Notes under the pieces: model-generated
Told to the model about the DNA's origin: nothing
Databases searched by the model: none
Seen by the model: only the letters and a program-made list of their open reading frames with translations
In this document: positions 46,620 through 59,736 of the stretch, piece by piece
How the letters are laid out: the number at the start of each line of letters is the position of its first letter
Position numbering within the stretch: position 1 is the stretch's first letter
DNA from: Toxotes chatareus
Lineage: Eukaryota > Chordata > Actinopteri > Toxotidae
NCBI GenBank assembly: GCA_016801885.1
Contig: CM028901.1
Span: 15,449,095 to 15,513,094 of the forward strand
Length of the DNA: 64,000 bases
Reading direction: 5' to 3'
Translations under genes and position numbers: made by a program

Positions 46620-48355
46620 AAATGTCTCAGATTCAAAGAATGAGCAGGACACAAGTATGAAAAATGTATCTGTAGAAAAAGAAAAGACCACAAGACTCGC
46701 TGCCATTTCTGCTGAAATTTCAAAATGTAAATTAGAAAAAAAAAAATCCAAGTATTTGGATGTTTGCACCCACAAATACCCAAAATAACGAGCAGCACTG
46801 TGGCCTTGTTAAAAACTGCAACCTACAGTTTCTTATGTGCTGAAAAATCCTTTTTTCTTTTTTTTTTTTGCTAACTTGATCGAGGAGTTTTTCCATCATG
46901 GTATTTTCTTCATACACTTGCTGTTTAGCAAACACAAACACAGTTTTGTTACTGGTGTAATCTAAATTTTACACTTTTGTTTCTGACAATGCATCAAATG
47001 AAGGAGAACTGCACCTAACAGCACTCAGCTGCTTCACTCATTAAATTAGTCACTGCTGAGCTGTTGCACTATAAACATATATTCACATACAGTTACGGCA
47101 CGTCAGTCACTGGGCCACTACCACCTACTGACCTCTAGAGGGCACAGTGGCATAGACAGTGAAAACACCACTATCATCAAAGGGACCTTCTAACAGGACT
47201 GACAGATATGAACTGAGACGATTTAAAGCCAGTGTTTGGTTCATAATAATTATTATACACTATTATGTGTTCAGTTTATGAAAACTTAACAGTGGAGCTG
47301 CCTTCTGTGGGTTTGGACCTAAACTCTTTCTGTGGATCTGCCCAGAGGACGTCTTCTAATGTCTCACCTGGTAAGCTTTACAGTGGCTTAAGCTCTTTGT
47401 AAGTAAAAAGGTGTAAATGCTGATGCTGGTGATGTAGCAATAGCAAAAAACTTCCTGTGTGAAGGCTGTGAAATAAACGTACATCTCAAACTTACTTACA
47501 GTTGATAAACAGGCTGACAGTGAACACAGATAAAGTCTGATCCATCCACAGGACCCATGTGCCTTAATGCACTTCACCGAGTCAGAACCTCCAAGAGTCA
47601 ATGTTGTGAAGAGGAAGCGAGGACTTTACTTTGGATTACTCTGTTTTCATGTCTCTCTCGCAAAAGAGATCTTGATCTCCGTGAGACTTCCTGATTAAAT
47701 AAAGCTTAACTAAGTAAAACCACATCAAGTCTTTGAAAAATTAGTTGCTGTCGCATTTAGCTCATGCTGTTTTTTTTTTTTATGGATGCTATTTATCTCT
47801 CCATTGAGGACAACAATGGAAATAAATATTTAAAAACTTTTTTTTTATGCTGTCTACTGGGGGGAGGATTATTTGTTTCTTCTTGTAATTTTTTTTTGCT
47901 TTACAGATTAAACATTGCTCTCCATGAGCATGTTTTTGATTTGATCTGAGATGATAATCTAGGACAGAAAAAAAAAAAAACCTAACTTGTCCGCATGTAT
48001 CACGAAGACCTGGCCTCCGCATGTTTCCCCACTAATGTAAATATATATGTAAATATCAGCACGTGTGATCCAGGGACAAGGACAGCGTCGGGGTGAGGAG
48101 TCAGTCGGTGCAGGGATGGAAAACATGGCTGTGCATTTGATAAGCAGCGTACTGCAGAGAGCTGGGTCTGAGCGTCTCTGCATCCATGTGTAAATATCAG
48201 ACTCGTCAGCAAAACACACCGCGCGCCGCTTCATACGTATCAAATCGTCTCTGTGCAAGTGCAGTGCGAGCCAAATGAAAAATTCAGGACCTTATTTACT
48301 GCTGCCTCAACCATGTACGAGGGGAATAATAAATAAATCCACAGCAAACGTCTTA
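46620..48355. other. Spacer downstream of arid1a
   Basis: AT-rich with short T and A tracts (near 46861-46870, 47770-47780, 47967-47979). No exon recognised on either strand. Confidence 0.5.
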
Positions 48356-49828
48356 CGAAGATTTAATGTACATTTATTCTTAACACGTGGAACATATAGT
48401 ATAAAGATTTCATACTGAATAAATGATATTCATTAAGCCAAAAAAAGGAAAAAAGAGGAATTTACATCAAGTTTTTAGCTACATCATCTGAAATACAAAT
48501 ATGCAGAATCCGCATCACTGGAAAAAAAACAAACAAAAAAAAACAAACAAAATAAACAAAATTCAAATGGTTTCTTCATCAAGGTCTAGTTTGTCATTTA
48601 TGAAGGAGCTCAAATGGAACCGCGGACATGATTTTCGTTATATTCTCTACACCCAGACTGGAGACAAACTGAAACTTTAAGTTGTGTGTTTGTTGGGGGT
48701 GGCGTTGGACAGCAGCTAAACACCCCCTGGAGCGCGATACGAGCAGGGTGAGGCGCTGAAGTAACGGAGAGGGTGGGTGTCAAGTAATTGCATGGCGTAC
48801 TTGATGCAGGGAAAGTTGTAATCGTCAAAGATTAAAAATGGTGAAGAGCAACAGAAGTTGAGAAAGAGAGAGAGAGAAGTGTAATGTACAACATCATATA
48901 TACACTGCAGCTTGGACTGCATCTAAAGTTGAGGACCAGTCCTAAAGAGGTGACTTTTTAATATAAGGGTCAAGTCATACAATCAAGGGACAAAGAGAAG
49001 AGGTCGGGGTGTTGTAGGTTCACCATACTTTGGGGGGAAAGCCGTTTTCTCTCTCGACATTAACTAAAACTGTTTTTAAAAACTACAGTTTGCTGCCAAG
49101 CCAGCGTATCTCAGTGTGAAACAGTATTATTACAGTATGTTTACAGTTTTTAAGGTGTACAGTACAGAAAAAGTCCTACAATCTACTGCACAGGCCTCCC
49201 ATGACAGATGTCTGTTCACAGCCAATAATGTGGTTCCTGTGGGGCTGAGTATATAGCATCCAAAATTACAGCAATTATACCACACCACAGTCCGTGAAGT
49301 CTATGTAGCCTCCAAACATGAACCATAATATTGTTTAGTCTGTGCCCTCTTCTCCCTGCCGACCCCCAGAGGGAGAAAACGAGCACATGTATCCCCCAAA
49401 CTCACTGTAAACGAGACAGCAACTTTGGTTACAGTTTTTTTTCTTTTTTCTGGAGATTTTTCTTTTCATTAAAAAAAAAAAAAAAAAACAAGTCCGATCC
49501 GCAGGGCAGCGCACTCTGTCCTATGCCTGGGTCCCAATCTGCTCTTCTTTGCCAGTATCTTTCCATTTCAGACGTTTAAAATCCACAGCTACTTCATGAT
49601 ATTCCTTCCTTTAGTGAGAAGCAGGGGTAGAAAGACAGTGGAATCCGAGGTGGGTTTGCATAAATTAAAAAAAAAAAAAAAAAAAAGGACAGTCAGTTTT
49701 GCTCTCGTCACTCACACACCACAGACGTACACACATTCACACACACGCACACAAAAAAAACAAACAAAAAAAAAAACAAGGGGGTGAGGGGAACGGAAAG
49801 ACGCAGAGCTGAAACCGCCCCACGGCTG
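48356..49828 (-). other. Probable arid1a 3' UTR
   Basis: Continuous with the last arid1a exon. A minus-strand AATAAA (TTTATT at 48373-48378 on the plus strand) lies about 1.45 kb after the stop, a length similar to mammalian ARID1A. Contains A tracts (near 49470-49487 and 49669-49686) and no coding potential on the minus strand. Confidence 0.6.
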
Positions 49829-52800
49829 TCATGACTGGCCAATCAGAAAAAGTACGTCACAGATCACTTGGGACACCAGAGAGTTCATAAGTGGGGACAC
49901 TGAGATGTCCAGTAGCCGCGACTCGTACAAAGTGAACTCCGAGTGGTTTTCCTCTACCTTAGCCAGGGCATGCAGGGCCCGGGCCGCCCGCCGCATCATG
50001 TCCACACTGGTGGGCTCGAACTGGGGTGCGCCCTGCATTTGTAGCAGGGAGCTCTGGCTCTGCTGGTACTGCGTGGCAGCTAGGCTGTCCTCCAGGAAGC
50101 CTAGCAGGTTACCCACGCTGCTTTTCTGCACAGCAATAGCCCGTGCCGCTAGGCTGTCACCCTGTGCTAGGTTAGCCAACAGGACGACTGCCATCTCCCG
50201 GCAAACGGCCACCTTGCGCTCACCGACCAGGCGCACCAACGAGCCGTAGAGCTTCTCCAAACGGCTGAACGGTGGCGTTGCTAGAATGAGGTCGACGTTG
50301 TTGTCCTGGATGCTGAGCTTGCTGAGGGTCTCAAGAACCAGTCTCTGGGGGGAAAGTGAGCCATGGGGTCCAAGCGTGGGGAAGGGGTCCAGAGCCTCTG
50401 CTGAGGGGCAGACAGCCCAGTGGAGCAGGCCATCCAGCAGCGGTAGGCATATACTCTCTGGGTAGATGGAAAGGTCCAGCTGGCCTGAGATGTTTGCCAG
50501 AGTGACCAAGCAGTTCTCCCTTAACACTTCGAGGCAGTCCCACCACCACTCGTCTCTCTCGCAGCTCACGCCTTCATCTACCTCCTCCTCCTTCTCGTAG
50601 GTGACCGGCGCTTGTTTGCGTTCAGGGTGCCTGTGGTGGAGCAGCACCAGGCGGCCCAGCAGCAGCAGGAGGCCTGAGTGTTTCGACATCTCCAGGTCGT
50701 TACCTGGGACGAAGGAGAGGCTGCGCACTATGTTGGAAATGCAAATGCAGCGCCGAGCTAGCGAGTCCTGCCAGTCAGAGACGGTGCTGAGCGGCGTTTC
50801 ATCCTTGCTGTGTGGCTCGTCCTCCAGGATCTTGATGTTGCGGCGGCTCTGGAGGTCAGGATTGATGCTGAACAGATACTTGCCATTTTCCTTCTGCTCC
50901 TCTGCACCTCCACGAACTACTTCCTCTGTGACCGACCCTGGGCGGGCAGATAGTACATCATCAATGGTGGCAGTGACTGGTGCGCCGATGGGAAGAGGAG
51001 GAGAGGTCTTCTCCATTGGAGACTTCTGAGGTTCAGAAGACTGGGACGGCTGCTGCCGAGGCTTATCCTCCCCATTGGACTTTGATTTCTCAGGGTTTTC
51101 TGCTGCCAAGTCAAGCACCTGGACCTTCTTGCGGCTCTCAGTGGCTGTTGGTGTGTGTTTCCGGTGCTTGAGCAGATTCATCCGACTCTCAAAGTGGGTC
51201 TGGATGTGTTCGGTAGTGTCACCCCCACCAATGCTCCAGTGTATCAAGCCGCTGTCAAAGCTCTGCCGCTGCCCAAGCTTGGATGAGTGATTCACCAGGA
51301 AGGGATTCTTCTTCCGCACCACCTTGATGGGAAGTTTATCGAACTTGCTAGCCTGCCTGGGCCTTTCCGAGTGGAGGTTGGGGTCCAGGGAGGACCCTGA
51401 GGTAGAGGTACTGGGTTCCTTGATAGAAGACTCCCTATCCTTCTCCTCTTCCTCATCTTCTGAAGACTTGTCTTTCTGGGAGCTCTCCTCCTCCTGTTTC
51501 ACCTGGACAGGTGATGAGGTGTCTGGACTAGCCTTTGATTCCTCTACCTCCTCATCTTCCTCGTCCTCTTCGTCCGTGTCCATGTCCTCGGCCTCGGGCA
51601 TTGGAATTTCATCATCAGAGTCCTCAGCAGCGTTGGGGTCTATGAGGGTGCGCTGGCCAGGGTCCCCTACTTCGTACTCCTTTAAGATGCCAAAAATCTC
51701 AATGAGGCAGCGTCTGAAGTACTCTACCACCAGCTCCAGGAATCCAGGCAGCTGAGAAACCAAAGAGGACAGTCACCAAAACAATTCTATGAACTCACAG
51801 ACAGCATGACGAGCAAGTCATTTTTTATGTTAAAGCAAATTTAACAGGTGTGGCTTTGTGTAACTTACCTGGCATAAGTTAAAAGTAGAAATGCTGTTGT
51901 CATCATACAGCAGAATGTTGATGGTGTCCAAGGCCCAGGTGCTTTCCGCTAGTAAGCCTGACTTTAGAGACATCATCACTCTCCAAGCCTCAGGAGTGCC
52001 TGTGAACAGACAGAAACAAAATGCATGTGAGCCAACGTGATCAGGATCGGTCACCGACAACTCCCCCCAAGAACAGCAAGAGTTATCAAATGGCAAACTC
52101 AGGTTAGGCAGACGATCATCTGACATACCTTTAGTAGCAATTAAAGCTGTGGGCAATCATTTAAAGAAATTTTCAAAAAGCCCTTTAGACTCTGGTTTAC
52201 CTGTCAAACTGTTCTCAAAAGCAGTTTTTGAGTCAGTAACATTTTATGGTTACAGTAAGACTATGTTTTCCAGTCCACAAGCATGTGGTAATATTTGTCA
52301 GTATTTACTGTTTGTACTTGGTTCAGTGCAAATGCATATTTATTCAAAATACTGAGTGAGACACTAAATAAAAGTTCTGTACCAATGTCTTTCATGGTGA
52401 GCCGCCTGCGGGGCTTAAGGTGGGGTTGGGAGGCCTCAACAGAGCCTGGAGGGAAGGCCACATCTCGCCTGATCATGGGTTGCTGCACAGGGGCCTGGCC
52501 AATGTGGGAGGCAGGTACCGGAGGTCCAGCTTTCTGCACCTTAATGCCCGGATGCATGTAGGGGGACTTGCTGGGTGATGTCCTGCTTTCCATGGGCCGG
52601 GGCATGGGTGCTGGGCTCGACACCTGAGGAATGTGGTTCTGGGAAGTCTGGTATGTGGATGGCAGGGGTCTGGTCATGGGAGGTCCAGAGCCACCAGGGC
52701 CAAACGGTGGTTGTCGCTGGTTGACATGGCCAGGCCACTGGCCCTCGTGGTTCATGCGTTGGTCTGACGGCATCATCTCCTCTGAGCGGTTCAGGCCATG

Positions 52801-55424
52801 GTAGCCAGGGCCCTGGCCTGGTACAGGAGGTCCCTGTCGGTTGGAATAGTTAGGGTAGCCCATCTCTGTGCGGCCCTGCCACAATGGGCCTTGGGGGCCA
52901 TCAGGACCTGAGGGCATGGGGCTTGCCATCATCTGGGGAGGCATTGGAGACTGGGAGTTGGGGCCTGCAGATGACGGTCCTCGGTCCCGACCAAAGGGGA
53001 AGGGGAACTGGTTCTGTGGGCCTGGTGGTCTGCGGTCCCCTCCAGGATATGCATTATACTGGTTATACATGTCCTGTTGACCCTGGGGCCCTGTGGCCTG
53101 TGGTCCCGGCTGCTGCTGACCACTGTAGGGGACATTGTACATTTCTCCCTCATGGCGCTTGGCTGGAGGACCATACCCTCCATCAACAGGACGCTTGTAG
53201 TTCTGTCAGCAGACGACATTCAGCATTATACTTAACAACTGAGTATCTCTACACAATGATTTTTAAGAAAAAAATATGAATCTGTTCAACAGAATGCCAG
53301 CACAGATCGGAATGTCTACCCTTTGTATCATATTGAGCAAAAATATCATAAATACGGAAATAACTAAAGAAAAACAAGAAGGAATCAAGTTGAAATACAA
53401 GTTTCGCAAACGCTGAACAAAATGTTCTCACCGGTTGCTGCTGTGGATACATTCCTGGCTGCTGATTTGGGTATGGGCCACCAGGTGGAGCTCCTTGACC
53501 AGGGTACTGATTGGAATAGGACTCATGCCTGAGAACAGTAACAAAAAAAGTTCACACCATTTTTCTTCTTCTCGGTGAGTGAACAGACAGTTTTTGTATA
53601 AAAGTCAAATGCTGATAATCCTGCTGTCTTTTAACATGATCACACTGGTAAATGCCTCAAAAGAACCATCTGTCTCCTAATACAGACCAGTCTTCGTACA
53701 GAATGCTACTGACCGTTGCTGTGGTGGAGGACGGCTGGGTGAGTACATCCCTGTGTCGGCTCCAGAAGGCATCATGTTGGGCTGAGGAGCTCCTGGTCCC
53801 ATACTGCCATCAGGGCCCATGCCTGGCTCCTGTCTGTAAACCCAACAAACAAACACTCATCAGCTGATTTAACTTGACAAAAAAAAAGACACTGGAACAG
53901 TACGGAACTGATTGCAGGCTCATCAAGGACTTTGTAACCCGTTAATTTATGCTTTACAGATGAATATGATTAGAAAATCATGCTGACCATTTGGAGAATA
54001 ATGTAGTATGTTTACCTTCGGTCGTATCCGTATGGGTACTGTTGTCTCTGGCCCATCTGCATGTTGCCCATGGGGCCTGGTGGGCCTCTATTAAACTGTT
54101 CTCCCATCCCACTGTTGGGGCCCGGTGGCATGAATTGCTCTCCAGCTTAAAAAAAGAGAAGGCCAGAATCCTGTTGGTTTCAGCTCTAACAGAACTCCTA
54201 CATCAGTACCAGCTTTGCTGGTTTGGCTGGCGCTCACCTTTCCTCATGCCGCCGAAGGGGTCCTTGTTGGTCTCATAGGGACCCATCCGACCCATCATCT
54301 CTGGGCCACCCATCCCAGGTTGGTAGCCTTGAGAGTTGGGAGTCATGGCGTTCCTTCTGGAAAATGCTGGGTCTCCGCCATCGGCAAAAGGGTCCTGCAG
54401 ATTCACGCTACTCCTACAGGAGGCGAGGAAGCTTGTTAGTAAAATGTTGATGTTGAATTATTTGGTTCATATAGATTCTTTTTTATTTTCCAAACATTAC
54501 CAAACATTTTTTTCCCTCCTTACATCCCAAGACACTCAAAAACATAGGGTCCCTGTACAATAACATATCTACTGTCACAGACATCCAGATTATTCTTTAT
54601 ATTTTATCATTTTCATTCCTGAGTGTTTTACCAAATCCCAAATAAATAATCTACACAATATTTATCCAACCATTTTACTTTCATTATTATATTCCTTTTT
54701 CTCACTTATTCACAAATTCATTGGTCATGTGATTTTGTTAACATCAACATTGCGGCCTCTGATTCATACCTGACACCAGGCATTGGAGGCATTTGTGTGT
54801 GTGGGGTGGATGCTGGGGTGGGGGGCTTCAGGTCTCCCCCCTCTGCCATTGAACTACTGGTGGACTGTGGAGTTTGGGGTCCTTGCAGGGATCCAGATCC
54901 AGCTGCAAGACAAGGATATACACAATGAGTGCTCGGCAACAACTATCAAGTCCTCCGGTTTGTAAAATTCAAACGCCCCCTCCCCTTCCCTTCCCTTCCC
55001 TTCCCCTCCTCTCCTCACTCCAGGAATAAAGGCGAGAGTTGATAGTTGATAGTCAGGGGGGATAGTCTTGTGGATAGGCTAAGAACTGCTGGGGGCTTTC
55101 AGGAACACATGCTGCTTTTGGCAATCCTAAATCCCATTAAGAAATTCCTGAGTGCTGCACAGAGGAACACAGTTTGTGTCGAGCTGACTGGCTTTTGAGT
55201 GCACAGCCAGCAAAAAATGTTGAATCCTCCAGCTCATCACAGCATGCCAACCCCCTTCACCCCCACTTCCCATCACCCCCTCTCTCAACCACTGCTGGGC
55301 TCTCGGAGTCACCAGGAAACAATGATCTAAACCCTGACTCTGACAGATTACTGCCTGGCCTGTAGAGACAGGAGACGGCAAAGTTGTGTGTGTGTGCATG
55401 AGAGTGAGTGATAGTTTGTTTGTG

Positions 55425-55458
<34 letters not shown>

Positions 55459-55822
55459 TAGACATAGTAGCGCTCATCCTTAACTTCAGCTCAGGACTTC
55501 TCACTATTAGCACGCCAGTCTGATGACTCACAGGTTCCCATTCATTAAACTGCCACACACACACATACACACACAACACTGGGGTCATTGGCAGGTCACA
55601 TTTATTCACATTTTCTCACATCACCCCCTCGCCTCTGTAGCTCTCACACATACACACACATTAACTGCCTCACCCTCCTCTTCCTCTCCCCCCTCCTCCC
55701 TCTGGGCAAGGATTTCCCTCTACTAAAGATGAAGGGGGGGCGGGGGAGGTCTCGTGAGGATGGGAAAAAAAACATAGCATGGTAGAAACAGAGAGTCAGA
55801 GTGAGAGAGGGAATTGTGTGAC

Positions 55823-55862
<40 letters not shown>

Positions 55863-58800
55863 GCCTCTTCCCCCCATTCATCATTTCTGGCTCAGTACTA
55901 ATCTCCAGGGAGTGTTGCCTTGCCTCTGTAGCCCTGGGCCAGGCACTAGGCAGCGAGGACACGCCACTGACGGGCATCGCTATCGCCAAATCACCTCCCG
56001 CCCTATGCTGCCGCTTGCAACTCCCCTGCACCCCCACCCCGGCTCTTCCTTCGTACTAACTAGAGGGCTGATGCCAGCTGACAAGCACCCTGATGTCTCC
56101 TGTAACAACACCCCGGCGCTGACTCAGTGCCCCGTGTCTGACAGCCTGGGTCTCGGCCAGACTGAAGCAGCACGTGGTCCTGGTGCGGTTGCTCCTGGCA
56201 GCTATCACAGGAGTCCCTCCAAAACAAACAGCTTCCAGGCGACAGCATGGTCCCGAGACCCCCGCCCCAACAACCTCTGGTATGACTGACTGCCAGTTTA
56301 CACACAGACTTATACCCAAAATCCAGAGTTCATTGAAAGATTCGGCATGCTGGTTGCGTCGCTGCTCGCGCAAAAACCAACGTGGTGGTGGTGGGAGGGT
56401 CTGAAAGGACAAGTCTTTCATCACGTCCTGTGCAAATGCCAGGGAGTATTCCCCCAAGACATGTGTTGGTGGAAGTGTCCAGAGGATGCAGTGCGCTTCT
56501 CTGACATACTGCCACACTGCCGTCATTTACAACTCCTCCGATGCACGCCAAAACAGCAGTGATTTATGGAGGATGGCAGCCCCATACACAAGATGACAAA
56601 CGATGGTCTATAATCAGCTGTTAACACTGCAATTAATAGAATACCATAAAATAAGCTAGTTTATAGACAGATGATAGGGGGCAAACAGAACAAGGAGAAT
56701 GTGATGAACTGCATGGACACCATGCAGCACCCAAGGGAGAAAGGGAAAATGAAATAAGCTTTCATTTATTCAAGATGAGTGCAATTTATTTAAAGGATGA
56801 AACAAATGGAGGTGAAGCGCAGGAGGATGGAGACGCTCACCTGGGCTGGGAGGCTGGATCTTCGGCTGGTTCTTTTTGGTGTCCGTGTTGAAGAAGTCTG
56901 GGGGCGGGTCCTCGCCTCGCTCGATCTTGCACTCGAAGGCGTACAAACACTGGATGTACTGTTTCTTGAGCGAACTGGCTGCGCTGCTCGACGTGCCTAC
57001 GTTCAGGTTGGTGGCCAGCTCCCTCCACTTCTTGTTCTTGTTCACCTGGTGGGCGACAGAGGAAGGAGGAGGCTTAGAAAGCTGCACAAAAACAGCCTCA
57101 TAAGAATTACAAAGCTGCCTGTTGTGAGATCTGTAATATTCACATCAAATTTAGGTGGAATCTTGGCATACCTGGGTGAGGCCGCCAATCTCTTTGACGG
57201 ACACATAGAGTCTGAAGAGATCGAGAGGCTTGCGGCCCACAGCGGGCAGGTTGTTCATGCCCATGGCCTTCTCCTCAGCAAAGGCCAAGTATCGGTCCAC
57301 CCACATCTTTCTCTCTGGCTCCGGGCCAAGCTCGTACAGACGAGTAATCTTCTCATTGGTGATGGTGGAAGAGCTCGACTTCTGCAGAACAGATGATGGA
57401 AAGAAATCATGAGATGGGAAAAAGCAGATCTCATGAGAAACAAGAATTTTATCATGTGGACTCAGAACTTTTACCTTTTTGGATTCAGGTTTGGGAGTCC
57501 CGTCCACTTTGTTGTTCATCTTTTGGGCAGGGTTCATTTTGTCCATGCCAAACTCTGAACTGGGAGCCATTCCTAGGTGTTTAGAGGTAATAAGAAGAGG
57601 GCATAAAAATAAGAGTTTTGTCTATAAAACTATTTTATGGTCAAAAGATCTAAGCCAACAGTAGTGCTATGACCACCTGATCAAGGTTTCAGTGTAGCTT
57701 TTACTCACCAGGGGTGTTGTTGGCCATGTTTGCTCCCATTGGGTATGGCCCTGGCCCTGGCCCTCCCTGGTTCATCATACCGTGCATGCTGTTCATGCCA
57801 GGGCCATATGGAGAGCCTGTTCCCATCATGCCCTGGGACATATTAGGGTAGCCAGGTGGCCTAGAGAGGAGAACGCTTGTTTAGATGAAACACTGAGAAA
57901 ACTGAGACACAACTAGCAGATAAAACTGAATCATTAACACAAAGAAATAAAAATTTACGAGTGTCATGCTTTTCATGCCTTGATCTGTGATGCTGTAACA
58001 ACATGCAGCATGCTGTAACATGCTTTGTCCCTGTCTTATGTTCACTGGGTTCAACTTATTCTATAAGAAACGGCAATTTCCTTCATATGATTCTAGCAAC
58101 TGCCACATGGGTGTGTCTCTGTAGGCTGAGCTGGCGTACTCGCTGGGGAAGGATGTGATTCACTGATCTCAGAGACCATCTCCTGCTCTCATTCTCTCCA
58201 TGTTTTTTCTTTTTTCTCTCATAGAAGTTTGGTCTGCTGCCATCTACTCTGCAGCACACTCAGGCACCAAAACACACAGCAGACCGGCTTGCACGTGGGA
58301 AGAACCAATCATCTTTCATGGTCACACAACCAGCAAATGCATGCAAAAAAAAAAAAGCTAAAAGACACAGCTAAAAGATGAAAAAAAAACTTTCCAGGCT
58401 CAAGAGTCTTAATACAATGAGTCTTACTGACCCTTGACAGTCAAGTGCTCCTTTAGGTCTTATTGAGACTGACGCAGCCAGTAGCTGCAAAACACCCACC
58501 TGTTGTGTATGGAGTTAGTGGGTCCATGGTGCATGGTGGGGCCGCCGTCCTTCCTGTTCATGCCAGGAGGGGGACACATCCCCGACCCCACCTGAGGAGG
58601 CATGCCGCCCATGTTCGAGCCCATCCCAGGACCGTAGGGCCGAGCACCCATCTGGCCCGGGCCTAGTCTACCAGGTGGCATGCTTCCGTAAGGAGCCCCG
58701 CTGCCCTGACCAGGCATGGGGTTCATGGAGCCACCCATACCGGGGCCGCTGGGGTAGTTGGCGTTGGGCATCCCTGTGTAGCCGGGTTGCCTGGGGTAAC

Positions 58801-59676
58801 CTGGAAGGGTCACAGATGGACAGAAAATTTAGATTTCAGGCTGACATTGGCTCACGGCATCCTGTTGTGTTTTTCAAACGGTACTTCCATCTGAAACAGA
58901 GAAAAGGAACTTTGGTTCATTTCTCACTGATGAGATAAAGACTTTCAGCAGTCCAGCTCTAAATTTACCTCTGTGCTGCTGCCTGTTCTGACAAGCAGCC
59001 TGATGAAGCAGGCTTTATCTGGCCCTCGCTGTTCGTTGCCATGACTCATAGCAGAACTTTTTCAAAGCCCACAGAAACCAGCTGAGACTTCAAAGTGGAG
59101 TGATATAATTTCATAAATATATGAAGTGAGAGGAAACTTCAAAGCCATTTTTTAAAATCTGGGCTATGTACGAAACTGTGATGGTCGCAGGATGACAACT
59201 GTAAACTCATTCATAATATTTTTAGGATTTGGAGAAAAAAAAAAAAAGGGCAAAACTCTGCATGATATGACCAAGTAGAGCGCACCACTCAACACTGTAC
59301 TGTTAACCACTGAGAACCTTTTAAAGGAACACCTCTGCCCTCAGGCCTCTCACCTTGTGGGCCATACTGGCCCCCCTGAGGCCCGTAGTTTCCCATGGAG
59401 TTGTTCTGAGGATAGGGTCCCATCCCACCATGTATCTGGCCTCCTGAAGACTGGCGTGGAGATAAGGCGGAGCCAGGTTGTCCAGGGGACCCGTATGGAG
59501 GCATCTGAGGGTTACGCATGTACACTGGAGAGGATTGAGAGAGAACATCATTAGATGCATACTTCATCTTTTGTAACAGACCTCATGTAAAAAAAAAAAA
59601 AAACTCAGCTTCTGCTTAAATGTACTGTTATATAAACACATGATTGACACTGTGTGAAGAACCTAGCTCTTTACTT

Positions 59677-59736
<60 letters not shown>

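Larger units (their letters stand above)
54903..56840 (-). other. arid1a intron with microsatellites and a stop-poor block
   Basis: Holds a (TTCCC)n run (54976-55010), a (GT)n run (55425-55458) and a (CA)n run (55826-55861). From about 55880 to 56560 the composition turns G/C-rich and both strands carry frames over 100 codons, but with no similarity or splice logic to arid1a. Confidence 0.6.

Noticed and set aside
49905..51755. Several plus-strand frames (110-143 codons) under the last arid1a exon
   Set aside because: Shadows of the minus-strand coding sequence; Ser-rich runs are the complement of the acidic linker.
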